In this document: positions 1 through 13,045 of the stretch, one piece after another
Layout: every line of letters starts with the position of its first letter
Numbering within the stretch: the stretch's first letter is position 1
Assembly: GCA_025345505.1 (NCBI GenBank)
Contig: JANVCC010000011.1
Coordinates: forward strand, 809,230-873,229
Reading direction: 5' to 3'
From: Todiramphus chloris collaris
Taxonomy: Eukaryota; Chordata; Aves; Coraciiformes; Alcedinidae
DNA length: 64,000 bases
Made by a program: the position numbers and the translations under genes
The notes under the pieces: generated by a model
What the model saw: the letters and a program-made list of their open reading frames with translations, nothing else
Told to the model about the DNA's origin: nothing
Databases searched by the model: none

Positions 1-632
1 ACACAGCTCAATGTGTGAGTGCAGCCTAGAAAGCCCCAACCTGGGCTGCATCCAAAGCAGCATGGTCAGCAGGTTGAGGAGGGAATTCATCCCCTCTGCT
101 CTTGTGAGACCCCACCTGGAGTACTGCATCCAGTTCTGGAGCCCCCGACACAAGAATGACATGCACCTGTTGGAGCAGGGCTGGAGAGGCCATGAAGATG
201 ATCAGAGGGCTGGAACCCCTCTGCTGTGAGGGCAGGGTGAGAGAGTTGGGGTTGTTCCATCTGGAGAAGAGAAGGCTCCAGGGAGACCTTCTTGCAGCCT
301 TTCAGTATCTGATGGGGGCCTACAAGAAAGCTGCAGGGACACTTTTTACAAGGGCTTCTAGTGATAGAGTGAGGCGTAATGGCTTCAAACTGGAAGAAGG
401 GAAATTTAGATTAGAAATTAGGAAGTAATTCTTCACCATGAGGGTGGTGAGACACCGGCACAGGTTGTCCAGGGAAGTTGTGGATGCTTCATCACTGGAC
501 GTGTTTAAGACCATGTTGAATGGGGCTTTGAGCAACCTGGTCTAGTGGAAGGGTGTCTCTGCCCATGATAAGGGGTTGGAACTAGATTATCTTTAAGGTA
601 CCTTCTAACCCAAACTATTCTATGATTCTAAT
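1..632 (+). mobile_element. CR1 LINE fragment, + orientation, cut by the window edge
   Basis: 3' part of a CR1 retrotransposon: the end of the reverse-transcriptase ORF followed by the short 3' UTR and terminal repeats. A decayed reading frame at 156-428 retains the CR1 C-terminal block (residues [33 protein letters not shown], then NGFKLEEGKFRL). The 3' end near 609-632 shows ATTCTATGATTCTA, the CR1 terminal 8-mer. The left end continues outside the window. Stops and frameshifts show it is inactive. Confidence 0.92.
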
Positions 633-3559
633 ACAAGCTCTCTGGAAAAGCTGGGAGAGAATCTCAGCTTAGTTATTGAGACTTAGGGGAAGAGGAAGGA
701 TGGTTGAGAAGCTTTATTTCTCAGCTAACTAGTTACATATCAGCATGTGATTGCTGGAAGAGGGGCCAGGGGTGATACAGAAGAGAGTACAAATGTCCAT
801 CCTTCTGAGTCAGACGGCAATGAGATCATAGCTCTGATTTCCACCTACACTTCCATTTTTGAATCTGATGGGTGGCTGTTGGGATTTTCTGAAATCTCCA
901 GTATGAAGTCCACAGCAGACTGAGAATTTCTGCCTTCGGTAAAAGCTTTGCCTTTGGTTATGGAGATAAGCTTGAGGACATGAATAGAGCAGAGTGACCC
1001 AAGCTACCAGCTTGTACAGCAGTCAGTACAGCTTGTATGTTGGATTTCCTGCACACAGACGGCTGTGTTTCCTAGAGGAACTGTTGCCATGTTCCTCAAA
1101 GGATGAAAAATAGAGAGCAGGATCCGCATGAACTTGAGTTTGTCTCATTGGCTGTTTTGAGCAGATGTGCTGTTGTGATCCTGCAGTAGCTGTTACAAGA
1201 AGTAGCTGTTACAAGAAGAAAAAAAAACATTAAGTCATTGAGGTACAACTCAACCACTCTGCAGCAAATAAAACCAAACTGCTTGTCTCTGCTGGGCCTT
1301 CTACAAACCCATAAGGAAAGGAGATTCCTCCTCAAAGAGCACAGACCCTAGGAGTCACCTGAAGAAGATTGGATGTAGGAGCACAGGTGGGTTCAGGAGC
1401 TGATGTGAAGCAGTGCTGAGAGCTGATGAAGGTAGAAAGTGGTATGGGAAGAAATCCTGCTTCGCTTTAATGGTGCCAAGCACATGTTTCACGAACAATG
1501 CAGTGTCGGAGGCAAGAATTGGATTCCTTGACCAGTTCCAGTTGATATAAAATCATGAATGCCTCTACTACTTCTCTCAGTGGATCTCCCACCATCTCCT
1601 TGGAAGCGGAGGCAGCAGTATGTATTTTATTTCTTTTAAATGTCTACTTTTTAACTCTCCATACCAAGACTTGGGCCGTCTGCTTCATGTGTCAAGCTAC
1701 AGTGTTCTCCTATTCCGCACCTGATGTTTGCCATGTTCAAAACATTAAACTGCTTATGTAACACAGCCCCATTCTTCTTTATACACAAGCTGGGTATCTT
1801 AAATTCCTTCATACCAAAGAATATCAACATAGGGATAATGTCTCTGTTGCCCAACACCTGTTGGGACAATCTCCAGTGGAGCATGGTGCTGAATATCTCT
1901 GCAACAGAGGTGTCCATGTGGTGCTTGATTCAGGGGGAACTACCTAGACCCTAATTAGAAGATCTCATCAGCTGAAATGCATTGACTTGCTTAGAGCTGG
2001 CTTGAGACCTTGGTGCACCAGCACAGGTATTGTGAAAGCAGAGGCAGCAGTGTCCTGCCAGCAACCTTGAATGACCCTCTAAATGCCTGTATCCCTGTGA
2101 AGAGCAGCCAGCAAATATGATGGGAGTTGGGCTGGTTAGGTTACATGGCCAAATGTGTTTGGCAGGTGGCTGGTAGGGCATCAAGGTTGCTGAGAACAAA
2201 TATTTTTGAGTGGTAAACTATTCCCAAGCTCCCTGTCCCTATGCTATTCCAGTAGCAGTGGCTCAGATGAGGGCAGACCTTGGGAGCTCTTCTAAACATC
2301 TGCCGGCTATCTAAACCCAAAGCAAAAGAGGCATAATGTGTCTGGCGGCTCTCCATCTTGGAGCTGAGAGCTCTCTTTTTTTCCTTGGTTTGAGTAGAAA
2401 TTGTGTTGATGGTGATGGACAAGGCAGGCTGCTCACGTGGGACATTAGAGGAAGACAACACAGGTTTGAAAGTCTCTTGCACATCCCAGGTACCTGTCTA
2501 AACCCTTGGGCTGTTTACAGACTGGTCTTGGTGTTTTATTTAACATCCTAGCTCTTTCTTCTGTAGGGTGGGAGAGGGAAACTTTTTTTCAGCTGCATCC
2601 CATGAATCTGGAGAATGTTGTTCTTCTTGGTGTACCAAGTTTCCCTGCCTGCTCTGTCTGCAAGCCTACAGAAAAAAAACTGGGCAAGTGAATTATCCAG
2701 GTGGTGTTTGAATGTTCCAATCCATGGAGAAGAGGCCAGAGAGAAATGAGGGAGGTTGTGCTTTAGGTATCTTCACAGGTGGTGATGAGTAGGAGACCAC
2801 ATCTTACATCTGCTGGAGGGTTACTTCAAGAGTTGGGAGGCTGGAAGAACCCCACATACCATGTACAGGGTTCTTGCTTATTAAAACATCAAAATTATGC
2901 CAGAGCCCTGGGTAGTGGCATCTATTAATGAGGGATGAGAACTCTAAGGACTTGTGATGACTTACCTGCTATCCTTTAGGATGAAACCAATCTTTCCTCA
3001 TAATGTTTTTCCTGTGTTTTCTTGCAACAGAAGCTCTAAGCAGTCTTGGAATCTGAACTGTGTCTTTCTGCTCAGTGGTCCTGTGATGCTGATAATCCTC
3101 TACTACTTTACATGGCTTCACCCCAAAGTATTTATGTGCATATGAACAGAGGAGCAACAAACTTGAATTGCCATCACGGGGCTCTGACCATTTTGAACAT
3201 AAACTTGACTTTGCTCTCAGTTCTCTCTTAACTCTTAGCTGCATGACTTTCTTTCCACATAATAAATTACCAGCGTTTATGGAACTTTTGACATATAGGT
3301 TTCCCAAGGGAAAGGAAGGAGTCTGGCTGAACAAAGCCTTCTCTATAATCAGAGTTTGCAGTAGGCTTCAAACAGAAATTGCAATTGCTGGCCAGTACAG
3401 CAAGGATTTTGTATCTCTATCTGTAACTGCATTTATGCCACCCAGGAGGTTTGGGAAATGATGAATAATATACCTTGGATGGTATTGTTAAGAAATTAAT
3501 GTGTATAATACATGAGACTATTTGTATGTCAAGAACTGATGAGAAAAGTGTTTTTTTGA
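633..3559. other. Intronic DNA without recognised gene
   Basis: Unique-looking sequence with only short open frames. Apart from the 16-bp tandem duplication at 1185 and small homopolymers I see nothing in it. Confidence 0.6.
1185..1216. repeat. Perfect 16-bp tandem duplication
   Basis: AGTAGCTGTTACAAGA occurs twice in direct succession (1185-1200 and 1201-1216) and is followed by an A-run. This is consistent with a replication-slippage duplication. Confidence 0.9.
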
Positions 3560-4122
3560 AATCAGAGAAATCAGAATGTTTTGGGTTGGAAGGGACCTTA
3601 AAGATTATCTAGTTCCAACACTTCTGCCATGGGTGGGGGCACCTTCCACTACAGCAGGTTGCCCAAAGCCCCATCCAACCTAGCCTTGAATGTTTCCAGG
3701 TAGGGGGCATCCACAACTTTTCTGGGCAACCTGTTCCAGGGTCTCACCACCCTCACAGTGAGGAATTTCTTCCTAATATCTAAATCTCCCCTCTTCCAGT
3801 TTATAACCCTTGTGCCTTGTCTTATCACTGCACTCCCTGATACAGTCCCTCCTCATCTTTCTTGTAGGCTTCCTTAAGTTCTGAAAGGCTGCAATAAGGT
3901 TTCCCTGGAGCCTTCTCTTCTCCAGGCTGAACAACCCCAACTCTCTCAGCCTGGCCTCCCAGCAGAGGGGTTCCAGCTCTTGAATCACTTTTTGTGGCCT
4001 TCTTTGGCCCTGCTCCAACAAGTCCATGTCTCTCCTGTGCTGAGGACTTCAGAGCTGGACACAGTACAGGTGAGGTCTTATGAAAGCAGAGTATTGAGGA
4101 GAATCACCTCATGTCTGTGAGA
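3560..4122 (-). mobile_element. CR1 LINE 3' fragment, - orientation
   Basis: On the minus strand this runs from the RT ORF C-terminus (frame 4027-3773, with QELEPL, RELGLFSLEKRRLQGNLIAAF) to the 3' UTR. The terminal 8-mers appear in reverse near 3560-3577 (ATCAGAGA, ATCAGAAT). Typical CR1 wording on the + strand includes GGGTTGGAAGGGACCTTA and GAACAACCCCAACTCTCTC. It is 5'-truncated near 4122. It is moderately diverged and not coding. Confidence 0.92.
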
Positions 4123-5879
4123 TCAGATTTTTTTTTTTCTTCCATCTAAAAGGCTTTCTCCTAAAGAATGCAGTGTGAAATAAATTGAGAGGAAGACTTC
4201 TCATGACTCCTAAACATAGCTTTCAGTTTTGGCACGTGTATAGACAACCTGAACCTTCTGAGACGGAAAGTATTGTAGGGTGAATCTTGCATAAATGCCC
4301 CTGGTTCTTCTTTACCTCTGTTTGCAGTAACTGGGCTGACTGGACTCCACCCTGCTGGTGTGAGAAGTGTCTGAAGTCCATTGACTTTCTTGCAGACTGA
4401 CCTTGCAGAAGGTCAGTAGCTCTTTGGTAGCTAGTCCAGCATGAAGATCTGGTTTGAGAGCCTCAGCTTGCATAAAGAGAGAAACTTCATTCAGTGGAAG
4501 AGTTGCTGAGTGAAGCTGTTCCTGTTCTGGATGCCTGTTCCTCTCCCCTGGTATTTTCCTTTGCCTGCTGCACTAGGAGTGGATGGCTTTCATGTGGATT
4601 TTGGTCAGAGAAGACATTGCTGTCCATGGATGTCCATCAGGTGCTGTAGTCAAGCCGATGCGTCTATCACCTCAATGACTTTATCTCTGTTCCCCTTCCT
4701 GTGTTGAAGGCTGGTTTTGAGAGAGGCTTTATGGAGACACCAGCCCTCCTGCCTACCTGGAAGGCACTGCTCTTCCCCATCCTGCCTGAAGCAGAAATAA
4801 AGCAGGTTCTGACAGAGGAGTCCAGTGGGAAATACTGCTGGTATGAAAGCTGACTCCAGGCCCTTCACAGACCCCTGCCCATCCTGACTTAATGTCCTGC
4901 TGGACCAGGTGGTTGTGGTCTCATTGCCTGTGAAGAAGGATGATTGTCTCTGTCTTGCAAACAGCCCACATGGAATAGCCTGCATCTGGAAGAGGCGTCA
5001 CTGCAGAAATTTTTGGCAGGGCTCTTGCTCATCTCTAGTGCTTGTGAAGCAGCAACAGCAGCTGCCTCGTGCCCTCTCCCAGCCAGGAGGGAGAAGTAGG
5101 TCAGAATTTGCATTCTTTGCCTGGCTTCTCTGCATTGCACACTTTTTTTTAATACTCTTTTAAAGCGAGCCATTCCTGTACATGTGTGTTCCTTGGGTTT
5201 CCCTGAATCAGATCGTGAAGACTTAAATTCACACGTATAATTGGGCTTTAATATCTGTCTTCTCTCCAAGAGCACTTCTGGGAGACTCCTCGGACTCTAA
5301 AGGGCTGATCCCAGCATGTAAAAATCCAAAATAAATGCTTGGGGCGGTGTCTTCATTTTTGGCTCTTGTACTGTGAGGATCGTGATTTAAATTTTCTCCT
5401 GTGGCTCTTTTTACATGACAAGAGCAAGTAATGGGCATGAAATAATCTGTGCTGCAAATGTGATGGTAAGGTTTCTTTTCAGCACTTTTCTGTATGTTTT
5501 ATTGCTGGTTTCCAGTGTCCTGATGGAAGTGAGGAAGTGGGGTGGGGGTGTGTGAAGAGAGATTGAGCTCAGCAGGCTCGTGGTGAGTGGAGAAGCATAT
5601 TAGCATTGCTGAAGTGCTGCAGGATAGTCAAAGGATCGTTTTTGTCGTGGTTTTGTGTGCTGTGAGGAAAAAGAGCTTAATGGCAACAGTGCTCTGAAAT
5701 AGCAGACGTGCCAGGTGATGTCTGGTATGTTGGGGCATTGAGTGCAGAGGCTGGGACAGGAGAGCAGGGTTAGCTGATGGGCTGCATGATGAGGAGCATC
5801 CTTGACTGAATCTGTGTGTTTTAAGGTGTGAAGTGACACCATCCATTGGTGTATGTCTGGTTTTTGGTGTTTTGTTCTG

Positions 5880-5895
5880 TTTTTTTTTTTTTTCC
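5880..5895. repeat. T16 homopolymer followed by CCCCAG
   Basis: T16 then CCCCAG. By itself it looks like a splice acceptor, but no exon was recognised after it. Confidence 0.85.
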
Positions 5896-6819
5896 CCAGA
5901 TTTTTGCAGAAACCTGTGTCAGTCTGTGCTACCCCTCATAGCATGATGGCAATTTGTATTGTGATTTTGGGACAGTGTGTGTCTTTGCTCTTTCTTGTCC
6001 CCACTTGAAATCAAGGTTCAGTTGTGTGAGATTCAGCATCTCCAGCACACTTTTTTCAGTAATGTGGCAGAAAATGGGAATGTAACATCCTGAAATTGTG
6101 TGGTTTTTTTCATACAGGAGGGTTTCAATCTATGAGGGAAAGAAAAGCCTGCTGCAGAATTCAGGTCTGTCTTCATCAGTGTAGGTGACTTGCTGTGGGT
6201 TTTGTTGGGGTTTTTTTTTGTGGTTATATGCTCTAGGAACTTATCTTCTTTTTTTATTGGTCTGAAGGCAGGTGTACAAGTAGAAGTGATATAAACTATA
6301 TTAATGTGATGGGATCATTGTTTTAATGCATTTTGCATTGTATTTTTTGAAATAGAGATAATATTTTCCTGGGACTTTTGCTTTGTAACTTTAATATACA
6401 CACATGTTTATCTAAAAATGACTTGCTTTTTCCCAAGGAAGTTTCAGAGCAGCTTACCTACTGTATCTGCTTTATGCAAGTGAAACTGCAACCTGAATCT
6501 GTCTAAGGCTTGTGCAAATAGCAGGCGATGTCCTGTCTGTTCCCATTTGTGCCTCCTTTGACAATGTTTAGCTGCCAAGAAGTGTCAGCAGCTTTGAGAT
6601 GTCTCTGCACCGGAACGACCTTTTGGGAGTTGAACTTTTCCTCATCCTGCTCTGCTGTTTGATCTCTCTCCTTGGGGCTTTTGCCTGTTCAAGCCTTGAT
6701 AGTAGGAAGGCTGCTTAAAAAGTAAATATGAGATGGTGTGAGTCTTTTTAAAGAGTTGGAAGAACTTAATTTGAAGGCAGGTTTGGGAATTGCAGTTATT
6801 ACAGTGAAAGTGCCTTTTG

Positions 6820-6922
6820 ATTTTTTTTTGGGGTTTTTTTGGGGTTTTTTTTTGTTTGGTTTTGGATTTTTTTTTTGTTTGGTTTGTTTGGTTTTTGATT
6901 TTTGGGGAGGGAGCGGGGGGGA
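6820..6922 (+). repeat. G/T-rich low-complexity tract with a possible G-quadruplex
   Basis: Alternating T-runs and GGGG or GTTTGG blocks, almost free of A and C. The right end, 6904-6921, reads GGGGAGGGAGCGGGGGGG. That gives four G-runs with loops of 1, 3 and 1 bases, a canonical quadruplex pattern on the + strand. Confidence 0.9.
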
Positions 6923-7650
6923 TGTTCTCACTCATACCTTCCATCCAGCCTGCCGTTCACATTAATCCATGTGGATGTCTTATTGTTCCCTTTGGGTATT
7001 AGGTTTTTAATTGTGCTGTTGTGTTTTAAAAGCAGTGTGCCTACATGCTGAGACCAGCTTTTCAAAGCCACGTGGCATGTGGGTGTATAAAAGATCACCT
7101 GGGAAGTAGAGGTGTTGCAAAAAGGGGCTATTGTCTTTCTGCTTGAAATATCCTTGGGGACAAAATGCATCCTGCACGTGTCTCTGTGTGAACATAAATA
7201 ATTCTCCCCACTCGGGACGCTCTTCTGTCACGATTTATTACTTCTAAGATAGCCTGGATTTGTGGCTGTAATACGCCTCCATCATGTATTCCCATTTCCA
7301 GCAAACAAAGGAGGGAATCACCTGCTGCTTTTGCAGCTGTGGGATGTGGCTTTAGTTCCTGGATGATCTGTGGTCAAACGAGTGCAGCCAAAGTCTTATG
7401 ACGCTTTGCTCAACCTCCCTGTCTCAAAAGAGCTTTTCTTTCTGTGCTGCATCTGATCTACCCTTCACCTCCAGTTGTGGTTCAAGTAAACTGGTATTAT
7501 TCTACACTCCTAAACGTCTCACTTCACTGTTCAGCTGCTGCTGCTGCCCATGTGATATTTGTACATTGGATAAGTGTCTCAGTGAATAGCCTGTTCTATG
7601 TGCACTCAATGGCACACAGATTGCTGCAGAGAATAGCTCCATGGCTGCTG

Positions 7651-7676
7651 GATCTAGGCATAAATCTGCCTAGATC
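7651..7676. repeat. Perfect 10-bp inverted repeat, 6-base loop
   Basis: GATCTAGGCA (7651-7660), loop TAAATC, TGCCTAGATC (7667-7676). There is no U-run after it and no known RNA gene, so a function is not implied. Confidence 0.85.
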
Positions 7677-8668
7677 TGGAATATCTTGCCTGCATTGCAT
7701 GGACAAGGACAGGCGTAAATGTTTGAGTTGTTGTGTAGGTGAAGTCTTGGCCACCTCCTGTTGCTGTTTTTGCTGCAAGTTTCTAAATAGTGTTAGTTAA
7801 ACCATCTCGTGAGGAGAATTTCCAAGCCCAACAGGGTTAAAATATATGACTTTCTTCTGTCTCTAGGACCTGATCTTAGCAGGAAATTGATGATGATCTT
7901 CAGCTTTCTGGTGCAATTTGTGAGTAGGAGGGTGATAAATGGATATCAGTTCAGTTCCTACTAGGCAGTAACTGTAGCCGCAAATCCTTTCAGCTAATAA
8001 ACTGCCTTGTAACTTAAAGCAAAAGTGCATAACTGTCATACATGGAGATGTCAACATGGAGATGATCTTGAATACAACTTACGGCTGCCAGGCTAAAACC
8101 AAAGAACTTGATGTTGAGCAACCATTCGGGAGAGTATTTGCTTCAGAAAGGAGAAGAGCTGCTGACAGCTCCTTTCCTTGGGAGCCTGGTGCTTTAGCCT
8201 CCATAGCAGAGGATGTTTGTTACGGCACGTGAATATGCGGTTAAAAATACGCACGTCTCAAACCTCTTACCAAAAACATTGAGTGACCTCTTAAAAGCTC
8301 TCGTTTTCTTGTGCTTTTGATGAGACTTGTTCTGGAGATGTGGCAGGAGAGTTACCTGTCACAGCAGTGACAAAGGTTAATACAATAGAGCTGGTAAGAG
8401 ACATGACTTTTTTTTTTTCTTTTCTCTTGAAATTAAATGTAATCATGTTTGTTTAAATGGCGTTATTGAGGCTGGGGTTGTCTGAGTGATGGCACTGGAG
8501 CTGATCCTGTGCTTGCTGGTTTTGTCTCTTTGCTGAAGTGATCAGCTGTATCAGATTGTTTAGGTTTTATTTTGGGGTGAAACAGTTGATTCAGTTGGCT
8601 CTGCAGCCTTCCCTGTGATATATGACAGGCTTGAAACCTGTGTGTGCCACTTGCTGAACTCTTCTGAG

Positions 8669-8685
8669 AAAAAAAAAAAAAAAAA
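8669..8685. repeat. A17 homopolymer
   Basis: Seventeen A on the + strand after CTTCTGAG. No element recognised. Confidence 0.9.
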
Positions 8686-10399
8686 TTCAGGCTTATTCTG
8701 ATGTCTAAAGGTCATCTTGTCATGTTTGGTTGGTTTCCAGGGTGTGTAGGGAGAGGTTGGCGCTACCAAGCAACCAAGATATATGTTTCTTCTGAAACCT
8801 ACCACAGAGTGTGGCAGAACCAAGATGTTAATGGTTGAGGGAAGAAGTGACTTCTAAGTATATCTGTAATGGTCTGTTTTGGGTGGGCTGTAGTAGGAGC
8901 TTGCAAACCTCGTGTCTCCCTGATGCATTTTAAATGGAGAAATGGAGAAATCCTATATACTGGTAAGATCAATCTATTTCTGTAACAGCAGAGAGAGTGG
9001 CAAGGATAGGACTGGTCTTAAATACACTCTAGCTGTAATGACAGACTTGTGGATTTGTCTTGTTTGTTCCCTGATCTTCTCTGTGTGCCCCACTCCTTCC
9101 TCCAGTCATACCTGTGGATGCCACTGTTTGTGTTTTTTTCCTCATCCTAAAGTACTGTTGGCAACAGGAGCAGCCCTGAAGATCAGGGATATTTGCCCTT
9201 GCAAGATGCATTAAGTTTGTAGCCTCTTAGCTCACTCCTCTTACAATAATAATGATAATAAAATCCCCAAGTTTCCATTCTTCTTTCCTTATCTTGACAG
9301 CAAAGAAATCAGATGCTGCCATCTGTGCATAATAACCCTCAATGTTTTCTGCAAGAACTTCACTGTGCTGCTACAGGATGGATGTGTCTTGATGCCATTT
9401 GCTCTGTAGAAGAGGTGTCTTGGGACAGACAAGCTGCAGGGAGTTTGTTTGTGATGATAACATAAACGAAGCCTTTGCATCATTTCAGGCAAGCCTGGGA
9501 GATTCCACTACTCTGCATCTATTCTAGTTCCTGAAGACTGAACAAGTGGCCAGGAATTGGGGAATCTAATGGAAGAGCAGGTAGCATAGGGTTGCGGTTT
9601 ATCAACTCAGTCATATCTACTCTTTTGATCTTGCTACAGAAGAAAGTAAACCATTTCCCAGGATGTAAGGGTGTCTGAAATATGGTGTGCTTTCCTCCAT
9701 TAAGGCTACTTACTACTAACAAGTTGCTGTGACCTTAGTTTCCAAAATACATGTGAAGTCAATAGACACTTCATGGTGGAGAGAGACTAACCCCGTGTTG
9801 TGAGCTTTAAACACATCTTGTGTTATTCAGCTGTGTTTTGACCTCTGCTGCAGTAGTAGGGTAGGTGGACTGGTTGGCTTTCCTCCAGTGCACGGTAGGA
9901 AATGGCCTGTGTGGTGATTTACGATGGGGACTCGAGCAGCCTGTTCTATGTTGGATGGACATAAGGCTGGGTTTATCCTGGGTCTGGTCTGCAGAGAGAA
10001 GGATAGTGTTGAGCCCAGCCCTTATCTTGAAGATGAGTACAATCTAGCAGCGTGCTGGCTGTGGACCACGTGGAGCTATTCTGCAGCCATGACCAAACTG
10101 TCAGCAGGATTATCTCCTGCCATCTGGCTGAAGTATTTCAGGAAAGAGTGTTATGACACTTTATATGAAGCTTAAGAACTTGAAGAAACTTCCCTTGAAC
10201 CCAACTGGGAAGAAGCCCATGCTAGGGAAAGGTGCTCCATTGTCAAAGAACAAATAGCCCTACCTCTCTCAGCTATTTCTAAAACATGTCTATATCTGTG
10301 ATTACTGCTTTGTGACTGATAGCCAAGCCACGAAGTTGGGCTTGTCAAATTTGCAGATCTGTTACAGAAAACAAACAGCTTTGACGTGTCAGTTTAGTT

Positions 10400-11210
10400 T
10401 ATGAGGGGCCTGGACAACCTGGAGAAGTTGATCCAGGTGAACCTCATGAGGTCTGACAGGGACAAATGCAAGGTCCTTCACAGGGGTCAGAGTAATCATC
10501 AGGCTGGGGGATGAAGGGATGGAAAGCAGCCCTCTGGAGAAGGACTTGGGGGTGCTGGGAGGTGAAAAGCTGGACATGAGCCAGCAATGTGCACTCACAG
10601 CCCAGAATCCAATGGCATCCTGGGCTGCATCCAGAGCAGCGTGGGCAGCAGGGCAGGGAGGGGATTCTGCCCCTCTGCTCTGCTCTGCTCTGGGGAGACC
10701 CCCCTGCAGTGCTGGGTCCAGCTCTGGAGTCCTCAGCACAGGAGAGACAGGGACCTGTTGGAGCGGGGCCAGAGGAGGCCACAGCAATGCTGGGAGGGCT
10801 GGAACCCCTCTGCTGGGAGGCCAGGCTGAGAGAGCTGGGGTTGTTCAGCCGGAGAAGAGAAGGCTCCAGGGAGACCTTCTTGTGGCCTTCCATTACTTCA
10901 AGGGGGCTGGTCAGAAAGATGGGGAGGGACTTTTTAGCAGGGTCTGTTGTGACAGGACAAGGGGTGATGGTTTTAAACTGAAAGAGGGGAGATTCAGACT
11001 AGATGTAGGGAAGAAATGTTTTACACTGAGTGGTGAGACCCTGTCCCAGGTTGCCCAGAGAGGTGGTCAATGCCCCATCCCTGGAACCATTCCAGGTGAG
11101 ATTGGCTGGGGCTCTGACCAACCTGCTCTAGTTGAAGGTGTCCTTGCTCCCTGGAGGGGAATTGGACTAGGTGACCTTGAAAGGTCCCTTCTAACCCAAA
11201 GCATTCGGTG
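10400..11210 (+). mobile_element. CR1 LINE 3' fragment, + orientation, the longest in the window
   Basis: About 810 bp of CR1 from the late RT domain through the 3' UTR. A reading frame open over much of it (10519-11211) includes ESSPLEKDLGVLGGEKLDMS and then, after frame decay, the RELGLF and EKRRLQGDLLVAF blocks. It is GC-rich with retained CpGs, which suggests a younger copy than its neighbours. The 3' end near 11185-11210 reads CTTCTAACCCAAAGCATTCG, so the terminal repeat is degenerate. A 150-bp block from 10700 is identical to the copy at 33557. Confidence 0.93.
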
Positions 11211-12974
11211 AAATCGCATGGGCTTTCAGGAGCATATATTTAAAATGTCTTTGAGCTCAAAGAGATACTTAAAAGAAATCATGCTTACATCCCCATAAAA
11301 ACGGAGCCACCTGTTGCAGAGAGGAGCTCTTGAGCTTGAGTGTGCTGAGCAAGCTTCATATCCTGGGTTCAAACCTGTGGGCTGAACAAGTGCTAGGTGG
11401 CAAAGATGCTCCTCCAGCATGGGGAAAAAAACCTTATTAAGCTGTGAAAAAAAAACACGAACATGCTGTTGAAAGACAGAGCTAGACGAGATGAGGAGCT
11501 GCCTCTGTTTTCCCTCTGGAGGGATTCTGTGAAGCCAAACAGATTGAGGACTGAAATGTAGGTGGTGTGTGAAGAAGGCACTTGCGTAATGTCACTGGAA
11601 TAGAAACGAGTGCGTGATGCTCTGCTCTTGTCTCTGTTGCTGGAAGCAGGTGGCATCAGCTGTTTTCAAAAAAGGGAAGATTTTTAACAGGATTCTGTCA
11701 GTCAATGATAAATTGAACAAAAAAGGAGAAAATGTGAAGTTCTTGAGGGCTTGGCAGAAGACTGAACAGCAAACAACTCTACTTGAAAATGTCTAGAATT
11801 CAAGCTGCTTGTATGAGATATTAATAATATTGGGACTGTGTTTTCTATTCCAGTGATAATGTTATTGCTTTTTTTTTTAATACTAATGAGGAAGATCCAA
11901 GCTAAGGGCTGAGGACCTTCTTAATTAAAGTCTTCTGGGCTGCCTGATAGCTTACAAATGCTTTCTTGTTAGAGAGAAATGGGCATTCTTGGAAAGCATC
12001 ATGATCTAAAACCCCAACTTGCTGTGGTATTTAAAATTTCTTAGAAAGCAAAAAGTTAATAGCCAGGATTAAAGAGGGAGAAGATGGTGATTTGTAGCAG
12101 TTTGGTCAATGTTGCTAGCTTGAGGGAGTCTATGCTGGAAAACACTTTCATCCTGATCAGCTGCACTCTTTTGGAGTTTGTACGTTGTCTGTGAACTTCA
12201 GGGTGTTTTAAAACTTGGTAAAGAGCTTAGTTTCTCTAATCAAAACATCCATTTAGAAAGGGAGGAAGAAGGTAAAATACTAAATTGAGTCCTCTTTCCA
12301 AGTGGCTTCTGGACACAGTGCAAGAAGTGGTCACTTTTTCCCGGTCCCCCCCACCTTGGCTAGTAAGCAATAGTGATTTTTCTGTTTGTTCCCTGTGTTG
12401 TCTTATACTTGGAGATGGCATCTCTCAAACATGGACCTGCCTTGCTCATCAACTTTCTTGTAAAATGTGTTTGACACTAGCATGTCACTGACAGCTCTAG
12501 GCAGAAGGTAGCCCAGGACAGGTCATGTTGGTCCTACTGTTGCAATGGGCAAGAGTCCAACTGTGTTTTCTGCCAAACAGGGTTATGTTTTGCCTTGATT
12601 GACGAGATTAGGAAATGAAGGCTCACAAGCATTTATCCAGAGTGATAGGGCACCAGTGGTCCCAGTCCATGCTCTAAGAGTTAGAAAATGTCTTTGGCTC
12701 AGCAACTTCGATTCTTTTCCTGTAAGTGAACCCAGCTTGGAGAATGTGGATTCTGGCTACCTTGTAAAGGCTGATTTTTAGGTGTCAAAAGCTAGGTGTT
12801 CCTCTGAGCTCAAGTGAGTTTATAAGCCTGGCTCTCATCAAGCAGTCTGCACAATAGAAAGTGTTTCTCTGTGATCTGCTGTCAAGCAGTTTCTGAGAAC
12901 TTCTGGGAATGCAAAGCCTGAGTTTTGGGGCAGAACATTACATTCCTTTAAGAAAGCAATTCCTGTACATAAAT
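11211..12974. other. Intronic DNA without recognised gene
   Basis: No coding, RNA or repeat signature recognised beyond short A- and T-runs. Confidence 0.6.
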
Positions 12975-13045
12975 ATGAAATCACAGCATACATAGTTCAG
13001 CCTGGGAGGGAGCTCAAGAGGTCATCTAGTGTACCTACCTGTTCT
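12975..13045 (-). mobile_element. Degenerate CR1 3' end, - orientation
   Basis: The + strand AATCACAGCATACATAGTTC, then GGGAGGGAGCTCAAGAGGTCATCTAGT, follows the layout of an inverted CR1 3' UTR (AATCATAGAAT…TTGG…AAGGGACCT…GGTCATCTAGT). Similarity fades quickly to the right. It is an old, strongly diverged fragment. Confidence 0.5.

Larger units (their letters stand above)
4123..10399. other. Intronic DNA without recognised gene
   Basis: This holds the T16 run, a short GTTTTGTTGGGG-type tract near 6196, the G/T tract at 6820, the hairpin at 7651 and A17 at 8669. The stretch 7180-7340 is less repetitive and has some CpG (CGGGACGC, CACGATTTATTAC). It could be conserved, but that cannot be judged from one sequence. 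Confidence 0.6.

Noticed and set aside
6642-6944. Lys/Pro/Gln-rich open frames on the minus strand
   Set aside because: They are translations of the complement of a G/T-rich low-complexity tract.
10519-11211. 230-codon open frame on the + strand as a host gene
   Set aside because: It lies inside a CR1 element and reads through parts of the CR1 RT C-terminus and 3' UTR. It is not a host gene.
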